Assembly (NCBI GenBank): GCA_018971835.1
Contig: JAGWZW010000030.1
Coordinates: 1 to 38,035, forward strand
Source of the DNA: Alphaproteobacteria bacterium
GTDB taxonomy: Bacteria > Pseudomonadota > Alphaproteobacteria > Micropepsales > Micropepsaceae
Length of the DNA stretch: 38,035 bases
Direction: 5' to 3'
Both the position numbers and the translations under genes were made by a program. Positions 23,769 through 31,083 of this stretch are shown here, piece after piece (the first letter of the stretch is position 1; every line of letters begins with the position of its first letter). The notes under the pieces are model-generated. The model was not told the origin of the DNA and did no database searches. It was given only the letters and a program-made list of their open reading frames with translations.

Positions 23769-24566
23769 TCACCAGACCGTCCAGCCGCCGTCGACTGTGA
23801 GGAAGGCCCCGGTCATGAATTTGGCGGCCGCCGAGGCCAGGAACAAGAGAGGCCCCCGGATTTCATCCGCCTCGCCGGTGCGGCCCAGCATGGTGCGCCC
23901 GGCCAGCCGCGCGGCGAAATCGGGATCGGCGGCCCGCACCTCGGGCCGCGGAAACGGCCCCGGCACCAGCGCATTCACGCGAATGTGTTCCGGCCCCAGT
24001 TCGGCGGCCAGATGGCGGGTGAGTTGCAGCAGCGCCGCCTTCGCCGGGCCGTAATGCAGGGGGCTAGCCTGCTCGGGATGGGCATAGATGCGCTTGTCGG
24101 GCGCGACCAAGCCATACATGGACGAGATCGTGACCACGCTGGCGTCCCCGGCGGCTGCCACCGCGGCCCGCAGCGCCGGCCGCGCCGCGCGCACCGCCTC
24201 GAACGCGGCGACGACACCGGTACGATACGTCTGCTCGAAGACGGCTGGCGTCAGCGCGTCGAACGGCGACGGCGTCATGCTGATGGCGTTGGCGACCAGG
24301 ATGTCGAGCCGCTCGCGCGTGGAAAAGAACGCGCGCACCGCTTCGAAATCGCCCATGTCGAAGGCGGCACATTCCACCGAATGGCCAAGCTGCGACAGCT
24401 CGCCGGCGAAATCCTTGAGCCGCTCGGCGTTCCTCCCGTTCAGGATGACATGCGCGCCGGCTTCGGCCAGCGCCGTGCACATGGCCCGGCCCAGATGCCC
24501 CGCCGCGCCCGAAACGAAGGCGTTGCGTCCATCGAGGCGGAAGAGCGAAAGCGTATCGGAGGTCAT
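23769..24566 (-). CDS. SDR family oxidoreductase
   Basis: Classical short-chain dehydrogenase of 265 residues. The cofactor loop is GAAGHLG (20-26), NGRN follows strand 2 (suggesting NADP), VANAI closes strand 4, Ser148/149 lie in TISSMYG, and the YxxxK pair is Y172/K176 in HYGPAK. An unusual insertion (APDKRIYAHPEQAS) lies between the serine and tyrosine. The C-terminus ends in VDGGWTVW. The ATG at 24566 overlaps the aldo/keto reductase stop as ATGA and gives normal length; the longer open frame upstream runs through that gene. Its sequence differs clearly from the SDR at 2081-2893. Substrate unknown. Confidence 0.88.
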   Translation of the reverse strand: MTSDTLSLFRLDGRNAFVSGAAGHLGRAMCTALAEAGAHVILNGRNAERLKDFAGELSQLGHSVECAAFDMGDFEAVRAFFSTRERLDILVANAISMTPSPFDALTPAVFEQTYRTGVVAAFEAVRAARPALRAAVAAAGDASVVTISSMYGLVAPDKRIYAHPEQASPLHYGPAKAALLQLTRHLAAELGPEHIRVNALVPGPFPRPEVRAADPDFAARLAGRTMLGRTGEADEIRGPLLFLASAAAKFMTGAFLTVDGGWTVW

Positions 24567-25498
24567 GTCTGCTTCGGCCATTGTGCCGGATCGAGCAGCG
24601 CCGCCGGCAGCAGCGGAACGCGCGCCTCGATGGCGGCGCAATCGTCGCGGCTGAGCGGCGGGCGCACGAACAGGCGCAGGTTGGTGTCGAGCTGGTCTTC
24701 GGTTTCCATGCCCACCACCACGCCGTCCACCCAGTCCTGGCCGCGCGCATAGGCCAGGCAAAGGTCAGCGGGGCTCTTGCGCTCGAAGGCGCGTGTCAGT
24801 TCGGAAATCAGATCGACCAGCGCGGGCGCATCAATGCCAGGAACCGCCGGCCAGACCGATGGATCGTTCGCCGCCAGGGTGCCTTGCAGGAAGACACTGC
24901 GCGCATGGATGGTGACACGGGCGCGCGCCCGGATCTTGTCGATCACGCCTGCCTCGCGCCAGCGCTTGTCGAGGATATTGAACGGCATCTGGATGTGCAC
25001 GACATCGTGGCAGTCGAGCGCAGCCAGCGCCTCGACAGGAGACTGAACCGAAACGCCCAGCGCCAGCACGCTGCCGTCCTCCAGCCGTTCGAGCAACCGT
25101 TCCCAGATCGCCCCGCCATGCGAGGTCATGTGCGCCGCGCGATGCAGCAGCAGGCAATCGAGGTGATCGCGCTGCAGCGCGGACAGCGAGGCGGCGATGC
25201 TGGCGTCCACCGCGGCACGCGCGGCCTGGCGCGAGGCATCGGGCGCCAGTTCGGCCAGCGGGCTGAGCTTGGTGAGGGTGCGCACCGCCTTCTTGCCCGA
25301 CAGCGCCTCACCGAGGCGGTCTTCGCTCTCGCCGTAGGCGCGCGCGGTGTCAAAAGCGGTGATGCCGGCATCAATCGCCTGATGCACCAGGCGCAGGGCC
25401 TGTGTGCGCGAAGGCTGGCCGGTGCGATTGGCCGCGCCATAAGGTAGGCCCAGTTGTACGGAGCCCAGAACCAGTTCCGCTGCGGACGGTGCGGACAT
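24563..25498 (-). CDS. Aldo/keto reductase
   Basis: NADPH-dependent aldo/keto reductase of 311 residues with a TIM-barrel fold. The catalytic tetrad is readable: D50 and Y55 in AFDTARAYG, K77 in TLTKLSP and H119 in LLLHRAA. The opening LVLGSVQLGLPYGAANRTGQPS is typical of a branch often found beside sugar or lipid genes. Such proteins reduce aldehydes or ketones, though some members have become redox sensors. GGGGAGG lies ten bases before the ATG at 25498. It follows the first PaaI thioesterase by 78 bases and overlaps the SDR start (ATGA), so at least AKR, SDR and patatin appear to form one operon. Confidence 0.87.
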   Translation of the reverse strand: MSAPSAAELVLGSVQLGLPYGAANRTGQPSRTQALRLVHQAIDAGITAFDTARAYGESEDRLGEALSGKKAVRTLTKLSPLAELAPDASRQAARAAVDASIAASLSALQRDHLDCLLLHRAAHMTSHGGAIWERLLERLEDGSVLALGVSVQSPVEALAALDCHDVVHIQMPFNILDKRWREAGVIDKIRARARVTIHARSVFLQGTLAANDPSVWPAVPGIDAPALVDLISELTRAFERKSPADLCLAYARGQDWVDGVVVGMETEDQLDTNLRLFVRPPLSRDDCAAIEARVPLLPAALLDPAQWPKQT

Positions 25499-25576
25499 GA
25501 TGGGCGGCCTCCCCTGCCGTTACCGATTCAGCTTCGCAAAACATGGTAAAGGAGAGATTAGCGCCCACGGAAGGGC

Positions 25577-25990
25577 TTAATTCTGGCCGAGCAATTTCCA
25601 GACGCTTGAGGCCATGAAGATCACCTCTCCGGCCACGCTGAAATCGCCGCGCGCGAAGATCAGCGAGCGCCCCTGCCGCGTGATCGCCGGCTGCACCTCC
25701 ACCAGATCGCCCTCCCGCGCCGCATTCAGGAACTGGGTCTGCATGTTGAGGGTGACGCAAGGGGCGTTGCCGGTGGCGTCCCAGACGGCCTGCCCCAGCG
25801 TCAGATCTGCAAAGGTCATCAGCATGCCGCCGTGCAGGCGCCCACCGAGATTGACGTGATGCGCTTGGACGCGGAACGCATAATGGCGCGCCTGGCCTTC
25901 ACCCTTCTCGAACACCGGGCCGACATGAATTTCGAAGGGGTCGATCAGGCGGGTCTGCCGGTAGCCGGGCGGGGGAGCGGGTGTGGTCAT
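25577..25990 (-). CDS. PaaI/YiiD family acyl-CoA thioesterase, copy 1
   Basis: Small hotdog thioesterase of 137 residues hydrolysing acyl- or aryl-acyl-CoA. The PaaI motif is RLHGGMLMTFADLTLG (51-66), with H53 and the catalytic Asp62. The start at 25990 overlaps the stop of the second PaaI gene as ATGA and puts the motif at the usual place. It ends 78 bases before the aldo/keto reductase. Thioesterases of this type often rescue CoA from dead-end intermediates of aromatic or fatty-acid breakdown. Confidence 0.85.
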   Translation of the reverse strand: MTTPAPPPGYRQTRLIDPFEIHVGPVFEKGEGQARHYAFRVQAHHVNLGGRLHGGMLMTFADLTLGQAVWDATGNAPCVTLNMQTQFLNAAREGDLVEVQPAITRQGRSLIFARGDFSVAGEVIFMASSVWKLLGQN

Positions 25991-26412
25991 GGCGCGGCCG
26001 GGATTTTCCACAGGCCCGTGGCCGTGACCAAAATGCGCTCTGCCGCCACCAGCTCCGCAGAGAGAAAGACGATGGTGCGGGTGCGTCGCGTGACCCGGAC
26101 CCGGGCCTCGATGACTTCGCCCAGACGGCCCGGACCGACGAAATCGGTCGTCAGGGCCACGGTGCTCAAGCGCTGCGCGTCTGTTGCCAATCTGGTGGAG
26201 CGGCTCATGGCCACATCCAGGAAGCTCATCAGCATGCCGCCGTGGACGCTGCCGGCGGCGTTCATGTGCTTCTCCTCAGCCACGAAGCAGAAACGGCGGA
26301 CGGCGCCGCCCTCCTGGTCAGGAAGGCGATAAAACGGGCCGATGAACTGGTTAAAGCCGCCGCTGGGGGCGGGTTCGGCCCCCTCTGGCAGCCCGGCGGG
26401 ACATTCGGTCAT
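25987..26412 (-). CDS. PaaI family acyl-CoA thioesterase, copy 2
   Basis: Hotdog thioesterase of 141 residues with the motif SVHGGMLMSFLDVAMS (55-70; H57, D66). It shares the fold and motif with the protein encoded immediately downstream but is otherwise quite different, so the pair is an old duplication or two independent acquisitions. Tandem, ATGA-coupled copies might form a hetero-oligomer. The ATG at 26412 has no obvious ribosome site. It is the first gene of the leftward series and is divergent from the secreted TPR-like protein. Confidence 0.83.
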   Translation of the reverse strand: MTECPAGLPEGAEPAPSGGFNQFIGPFYRLPDQEGGAVRRFCFVAEEKHMNAAGSVHGGMLMSFLDVAMSRSTRLATDAQRLSTVALTTDFVGPGRLGEVIEARVRVTRRTRTIVFLSAELVAAERILVTATGLWKIPAAP

Positions 26413-26493
26413 ACGCGGCAACTGGAATTTCCAATCGAGTCCTGATAGGCGGTTTGCCAGGATCGCGCAATGCGGAGGCAGGCTTCCGGGCGC

Positions 26494-26557
26494 GGCCAAC
26501 CATAGATTGGCCACACTCTGGTGGCGCCATCGCCGGAAATGCAGGACCGCATGCGGT
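26494..26557. promoter_or_regulatory. Two palindromes in the divergent gap before the TPR gene
   Basis: The 177-base gap between the thioesterase and TPR genes contains GGCCAA-N7-TTGGCC (26494-26512) and the perfect 12-base palindrome ACCGCATGCGGT (26546-26557). Either could be an operator for one or both directions. I found no strong promoter hexamers here. Confidence 0.3.
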
Positions 26558-26589
26558 TCGGTGTTTCGTCCGAGAACAAGAGGAACATC

Positions 26590-27867
26590 ATGAAGAAAAC
26601 ATTCGCCCGCGCCGCCTTCGCCGCCGCGCTCTTGTGCACCTCGGCAGGTGCCGCCCTGGTCGCCGTGCCGCATGCCGCCTATGCCGCCGACGAGCCCAAG
26701 GTCAGCCGTGACGTCGGCAAGGCGTTGCAGGCCGCTGTCGAGGCTGCGCAAAAGAAGGATTTCCCCACCGCGCTGGCCAACATCAAGACCGCGCAGGCCG
26801 TCTCGGACAAAACGCCGTTCGATGATTTCAAGATCAACGAGATCCTCGCCTACATCGCCATCAACCAGCAGGACTACGCCACCGCCGATACCGCCTATGA
26901 AGCGATGGCGGATTCGCCGGCCATGCCCGAGGATTCCGCCAAGCAGACGCTGCACAACGCCTTGCTGCTGGCCAGCCAGGAGAAGCATTGGCCCAAGGTA
27001 GTTACCTACGGCGCGCGTCTCGACACGCTCAAGGCGATGGACGAAAAGACCTATGTCGTGCTGGCGCAGGCCTATTACATGACGAACGACATGGCGAATG
27101 CGCAGACTGCGGCGCAGAAGTCGATCGATCTGGCCAAGGCGGCCGGCCACGTCCCCGAACAGGCTGCGCTGCAGATCGTCATGAGCGCCGACGCCAAGGC
27201 CAACAATCAGGCTGCGGCCCTGCAAACGCTCGAACAACTGGCCGTCTACTACAACGCGCCCGATGACTGGGGAAAGCTCATCGACGTGGGCCTTTCCACC
27301 CCGCACATCCAGGAACTGGATGCGCTTTATTTCTACCGGCTGCGTTTCCTTGCCAATGCCAATGTCACCGGCGAGGACTATTCCATCGCCGCCGGCATCG
27401 CGCTGCATCTGGGCTATCCGGCCGAAGCCAAAAGCGATCTGGAAAAGGGCGTGTCTGCGGGCGCGCTCAGCGACCGCGGCAAGACCGCCGCGCAAATGGC
27501 CAAGGCCAGCAGCGACACGCGCATGGACGAACACTCGCTCAGCGCCTTCGCAGCCGCGGCCCAGCGCGCCAAGAGCGGCGAGCAGGCGGTGAAACTGGCC
27601 GAAGATTATTGGGGCTATGGCCGCTATGCCGATGCAGCCGCTGCCGCGCAGGAAGGCATTGCCAAGGGCTATTCCAAAGACCCGACCGAAGGCCAGTTCA
27701 TCCTCGGCGCTGCGCTGATCGCGCAGGGCAAATACGCCGACGGCCGCGCCGCGCTGGCCAAGGTGGACGGCTCGGCCGCCCGTGCCAAGGCCGCCCATCT
27801 CTGGGATCTCTACGCCCAATCCAAGATGCAGCAGACCGCAGCCGCGGCACCGGCCAAGGCACAGTAA
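26590..27867 (+). CDS. Secreted TPR-like repeat protein
   Basis: A 425-residue exported protein. The signal peptide is long (about 1-33: MKK, alanine-rich core, AAYAADEP with cleavage near AYA). The mature protein is a chain of helical pairs with TPR character, for example KALQAAVEAAQKKDFPTALA, NQQDYATADTAYEAMA, AYYMTNDMANAQTAAQKSI and DAAAAAQEGIAKGY. It ends in an alanine-rich tail. It is probably a periplasmic scaffold or adaptor; no catalytic motif was seen. AGAGGA lies five bases before the ATG at 26590, preferred over an upstream in-frame ATG at 26539 that would spoil the signal peptide. It is transcribed alone, with a strong GC hairpin after it. Confidence 0.85.
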   Translation: MKKTFARAAFAAALLCTSAGAALVAVPHAAYAADEPKVSRDVGKALQAAVEAAQKKDFPTALANIKTAQAVSDKTPFDDFKINEILAYIAINQQDYATADTAYEAMADSPAMPEDSAKQTLHNALLLASQEKHWPKVVTYGARLDTLKAMDEKTYVVLAQAYYMTNDMANAQTAAQKSIDLAKAAGHVPEQAALQIVMSADAKANNQAAALQTLEQLAVYYNAPDDWGKLIDVGLSTPHIQELDALYFYRLRFLANANVTGEDYSIAAGIALHLGYPAEAKSDLEKGVSAGALSDRGKTAAQMAKASSDTRMDEHSLSAFAAAAQRAKSGEQAVKLAEDYWGYGRYADAAAAAQEGIAKGYSKDPTEGQFILGAALIAQGKYADGRAALAKVDGSAARAKAAHLWDLYAQSKMQQTAAAAPAKAQ

Positions 27868-27876
27868 TCCGCGAGG

Positions 27877-27916
27877 GGTTGCGCCGGGGGGCCAGCCCGC
27901 CCCGGCGCCCCCAACC
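27877..27916 (+). terminator. GC-rich hairpin after the TPR gene
   Basis: Ten bases after the TPR stop, GCGCCGGGG (27881-27889) pairs perfectly with CCCCGGCGC (27900-27908) over a 10-base loop. Outer GGTT/AACC bases can extend the stem across a small bulge. There is no T-run after it, so it is either a rho-assisted or stability hairpin rather than a textbook intrinsic terminator. Confidence 0.45.
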
Positions 27917-28016
27917 GGTCCGATTCTGAGCCTGCAACCTCCGGTTCGGCGGCCCGCTGGTTACATCACGGCCGGGCTGTCATGGCCGGAGCCGCCAACC
28001 ATCCGAGAGGCGCCAC

Positions 28017-28574
28017 ATGGGCATTCTGCTCGGCTTCGCGCCCTATATCGTCTTCGCGCTGGTAAGCGGCGTGTCGATCAGCCTGGGGCTGTGGCTCGCC
28101 TTCACGGCGGCCTTCGTCATCACGGTGCGCGATTTCGTGGAATCGCCCACGCTACGGCTGCTTGACGCCGGTTCGCTGGTGCTGTTCGCGGGGCTGGCCC
28201 TGTTCAGCGGCTTCATCGAACCGGGCCTTTCGATTCAGGCCGCTCGGCTGGCGGCGGATGGCAGTTTTCTGGTCATGGCGATCGCCTCGCTCCTGCTGCG
28301 CCGCCCGATGACGCTGGAATACGGCCACGAACACCTGCCAGCGGACATCGCCGCCAGCCCGCGCTTCCTGCGCATCCACTACGTGCTCACCGCGGCCTGG
28401 GGGCTGGCCTTCGCGGTGATGAGCGTCGCAGATACGGCAACCATCCTGCATCCGCAGCTACCGTTGTCGCTCGATCTGGCCGCCGGCCTGGCGATCCTTG
28501 GCTTCGCGATCGCCCTTACGTTGCGTTATCCGGCAGGCCTGCTGAACGCCAAAAACGTTCGCAGCCGGCGGTAA
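28017..28574 (+). CDS. Small integral membrane protein of unknown function
   Basis: A 185-residue protein with about six hydrophobic segments: residues roughly 4-35 (two close helices), 50-70, 78-95, 122-142 and 150-172. Conserved-looking polar positions lie in FVITVRDFVESPTLRLLDAGS and LRRPMTLEYGHEHLPAD between helices. I do not recognise the family with confidence; the layout is reminiscent of septation-type or DUF membrane proteins. GAGAGG lies eight bases before the ATG at 28017. It stands alone between the TPR gene and the thiolase. Confidence 0.72.
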   Translation: MGILLGFAPYIVFALVSGVSISLGLWLAFTAAFVITVRDFVESPTLRLLDAGSLVLFAGLALFSGFIEPGLSIQAARLAADGSFLVMAIASLLLRRPMTLEYGHEHLPADIAASPRFLRIHYVLTAAWGLAFAVMSVADTATILHPQLPLSLDLAAGLAILGFAIALTLRYPAGLLNAKNVRSRR

Positions 28575-28678
28575 AACTGGATCGTCAAACTGGCGACCGC
28601 TCGCCCGGATAAACAGTCTTTCGCGGCTGCGTTGGGCAGGCTAGGGTCGGCCCGCATTGTCATTTCAGGGAGTTCGCC

Positions 28679-29884
28679 ATGAAAGAAGCCGTCATCGTTT
28701 CCACAGCCCGCACGGGCCTGGCCAAATCCGTACGCGGCGGATTCAACATCACGCACGGCGCCACAATGGGCGGCCACGCCATCCAGCACGCCATCGCGCG
28801 CGCCGGGATCGATCCGTCCGAAGTCGAAGACGTCTATATGGGCTGCGCCAATCCCGAAGGCGCCACCGGATTCAACATCGCCCGGCTCGCGGCCATCCGC
28901 GCGGGCTGCCCGGTGACCACAGCCGGCACCACGGTCAACCGCTTCTGTTCGTCCGGCCTGCAGGCCATCGCGCTGGCGGCGCATCAGGTGATGACGGAAG
29001 GCACGCCCATCGCCGTGGGCGCAGGCGTGGAGTCGATCTCGCTGGTGCAGATGGGCGGGATGAACACCAAGAACATCACCGAAGAACACCTGATGCAGGT
29101 CAAGCCCGCGCTGTGGATGTCGATGCTCGAAACCGCGGAGATCGTGGCCGAGCGTTATGGGGTCAGCCGCGAACGGCAGGACGAATACGCCTTCGAAAGC
29201 CAGCGCCGCACCGCCGCGGGCCAGCAGAACGGCAAGTTCGACGACGAGATCGTGCCACTCAAGACCAAGATGAAAAAGGTGGACAAGGCCACCGGCACCG
29301 AATCGATTGTCGAGGTCACGGTGGATCGCGATGAGTGCAACCGCGCCGACACGACGCTGGAAGGCCTGCAATCGCTCAAGCCGGTGTTCGCGGGCGGCCA
29401 GCAGGTGAAGGAAGGCAAATACATCACCGCCGGCAACGCCTCGCAGTTCTCCGACGGCTCCTCGGCCTGCGTGGTGATGGACAGCGAAACCGCCGCCAAA
29501 AAAGGCCTGAAGCCGCTGGGCATCTTCCGCGGCTTCGCCGTGGCGGGCTGCGAGCCGGACGAGATGGGCATTGGCCCGGTGTTCGCGGTGCCGCGCCTGC
29601 TCAAGCGCCACGGGCTCAAGGTCGATGACATCGACCTGTGGGAACTCAACGAGGCCTTCGCCAGCCAGTGTCTCTATTGCCGCGACACGCTCGGCATCGA
29701 CCCGGCGAAGTACAACGTCAACGGCGGCGCCATTTCCATCGGCCATCCTTACGGCATGAGCGGCGCGCGCATGACCGGCCATCTGCTGATCGAAGGCCGC
29801 CGGCGCGGCGCCAAGTTCGGCGTGGTCACCATGTGCATTGGCGGCGGCATGGGCGCGGCCGGCCTGTTCGAGATCGTTTCCTGA
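28679..29884 (+). CDS. Acetyl-CoA acyltransferase (thiolase)
   Basis: Thiolase of 401 residues, cleaving 3-ketoacyl-CoA to acetyl-CoA and a shortened acyl-CoA (or the reverse). The nucleophile Cys90 is in [17 protein letters not shown], then [16 protein letters not shown] (H356) and the second catalytic Cys386 in [10 protein letters not shown] complete the active site. Its form is that of degradative acyl-CoA thiolases rather than biosynthetic ones. AGGGAG lies eight bases before the ATG at 28679. No partner FadB-like gene is next to it; it would serve the beta-oxidation enzymes elsewhere in the window. The TGA stop overlaps the probable CTG start of the lipoprotein gene. Confidence 0.93.
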   Translation: MKEAVIVSTARTGLAKSVRGGFNITHGATMGGHAIQHAIARAGIDPSEVEDVYMGCANPEGATGFNIARLAAIRAGCPVTTAGTTVNRFCSSGLQAIALAAHQVMTEGTPIAVGAGVESISLVQMGGMNTKNITEEHLMQVKPALWMSMLETAEIVAERYGVSRERQDEYAFESQRRTAAGQQNGKFDDEIVPLKTKMKKVDKATGTESIVEVTVDRDECNRADTTLEGLQSLKPVFAGGQQVKEGKYITAGNASQFSDGSSACVVMDSETAAKKGLKPLGIFRGFAVAGCEPDEMGIGPVFAVPRLLKRHGLKVDDIDLWELNEAFASQCLYCRDTLGIDPAKYNVNGGAISIGHPYGMSGARMTGHLLIEGRRRGAKFGVVTMCIGGGMGAAGLFEIVS

Positions 29885-30591
29885 AAACCCTGCACACAAC
29901 CCTGCGCAGCGCGGCTCTGGCCGCGCTCGCAGCTCTTGTACTGGCGGGATGCGCCACAACGGTGGCCTATGTGCACCCGCCGCCGCCTGATCCCAGAACG
30001 CAGATGGCGGCGCTGGAAACGCGCATCTACCAGCTGGTCGAAGCGGCGCGCCTCAAGACCAACCCCAAGGCCAGGCCACTCGTCCTCGATGCCGAGTTGA
30101 TGCACGTCGCGCGCGAGAAGAGCGCGGACATGGCGGCCAGGCGCTACATGGCGCACCGCTCGCCCGACGGCCAAACCTCGGCCAGCCTCATCATGGCGGA
30201 GGACGCCAATTTCCAGGGCCTTCTCGGCGAAAATATTGCGGCGCAATACTACACCAGGCAAGGCGGCGTGGACGTCGAAACCTATGCTAGGCGTTTTGTC
30301 GATACCTGGCTCGCCAGCAAGAGCCATCGCGACAATCTCTCGTTCGCCGATTACGATCACACCGGCATCGGTGCCGCGGTCAACGGCGACACGGTTTACG
30401 TCACCGAACTGTTTTCTTCCGATCTGGGGCTGGCAACTTCGCCGCAGGGACAACAGGGCGCGGGCGCCGCGCGCGACAAGCGTATCCTCTCCGCCTATCC
30501 TGATCCCCTAACGGCGAAAGCGGCCCCGCCCGCAGAAACCACAGTGCGCCTGCGCGGCGCGATGGGGGAAACCGCAGCCGACGGACGCTGA
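29881..30591 (+). CDS. CAP-domain (SCP/PR1-like) lipoprotein, probable CTG start
   Basis: A 236-residue envelope protein. Reading from CTG at 29881 gives a textbook lipoprotein signal: KTLHTTLRS, an Ala/Leu core and LAGC (lipobox, Cys24). The mature part is a CAP domain (about 40-190) with [28 protein letters not shown] and [11 protein letters not shown], including the His and Glu residues that form the CAP cavity. The tail is low-complexity. No ATG, GTG or TTG lies at the right place; GTG at 29833 inside the thiolase gene would add an arginine-rich leader, and the first internal ATG would remove the signal. Function of bacterial CAP proteins is mostly unknown. It shares CTGA with the thiolase stop, so it is translationally coupled. 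Confidence 0.78.
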   Translation: MKTLHTTLRSAALAALAALVLAGCATTVAYVHPPPPDPRTQMAALETRIYQLVEAARLKTNPKARPLVLDAELMHVAREKSADMAARRYMAHRSPDGQTSASLIMAEDANFQGLLGENIAAQYYTRQGGVDVETYARRFVDTWLASKSHRDNLSFADYDHTGIGAAVNGDTVYVTELFSSDLGLATSPQGQQGAGAARDKRILSAYPDPLTAKAAPPAETTVRLRGAMGETAADGR

Positions 30592-30603
30592 CGGAGGCCC
30601 TTC

Positions 30604-30939
30604 TTGCGCAGGCGGATCCGCTCCTACGGCGAATACTGGCCGCTTTACCTGCGCGCGCATCAGCGGCCCGAAACCCGTGCGCTGCACTTCATCGGCACCG
30701 CCTTCGCCAGTCTGGCGCTGGGGGCCACGCTGGTCAGCGGCGAAACCCGGCTGCTGATGCTGGTGTTGGCAGGGCTCTTCGGCCCGGCCTGGTACGGCCA
30801 CCTGTTCGTGGAGCGTAACCGGCCCGACACCTTCGCCCATCCTGTCTGGGCGCTGTTCTCGGACTACCGCATGACGCTCGCCTGGGTCAGCGGGCGGCTT
30901 GATTCGGAGCTCAACAAGGCCGGTGTGCCGAGGTGCTAA
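30604..30939 (+). CDS. DUF962/Mpo1-like membrane protein (TTG start)
   Basis: A 111-residue protein of the DUF962 family, related to yeast Mpo1, a dioxygenase of 2-hydroxy fatty acids. The family text is clear: YLRAHQRPETRALHFIGT near the N-terminus and GHLFVERNRPDTFAHPVWALFSDYRM in the second half, with the His residues proposed to bind iron. Two hydrophobic segments lie between. The start is TTG at 30604 with GGAGG six bases before it; no ATG is available nearby. It begins 12 bases after the lipoprotein stop and is probably in the thiolase-lipoprotein operon. A role in fatty-acid alpha-oxidation would fit the neighbourhood but is inferred from the yeast protein. Confidence 0.85.
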   Translation: MRRRIRSYGEYWPLYLRAHQRPETRALHFIGTAFASLALGATLVSGETRLLMLVLAGLFGPAWYGHLFVERNRPDTFAHPVWALFSDYRMTLAWVSGRLDSELNKAGVPRC

Positions 30940-31023
30940 CCGGCTGTTAACGCTCTTCGTCAACTATATTGTGCATGGAAGGGCTTGTGATGACCCGATT
31001 CGGGATTGGCGCAAGAACATTTC

Positions 31024-31052
31024 TTTACACAGTATCTTGGCGCCGATACCTT
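31024..31052 (+). promoter_or_regulatory. Promoter for the PodJ-like gene
   Basis: TTTACA (31024-31029) and TACCTT (31047-31052) are separated by 17 bases, and the predicted start near 31059 leaves a 25-base leader. A perfect dyad, CCCGA-T-TCGGG (30994-31004), lies 19 bases upstream of the -35 and may be a regulator site. No exact CtrA box was found. Confidence 0.5.
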
Positions 31053-31083
31053 GATTAGTGGGTGTGGCGGGTGACGAATCGAC

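Noticed and set aside
30948..30965. Possible CtrA box (TTAA-N9-TCAA) upstream of the PodJ-like gene
   Set aside because: The spacing is nine rather than seven and the second half-site is imperfect.
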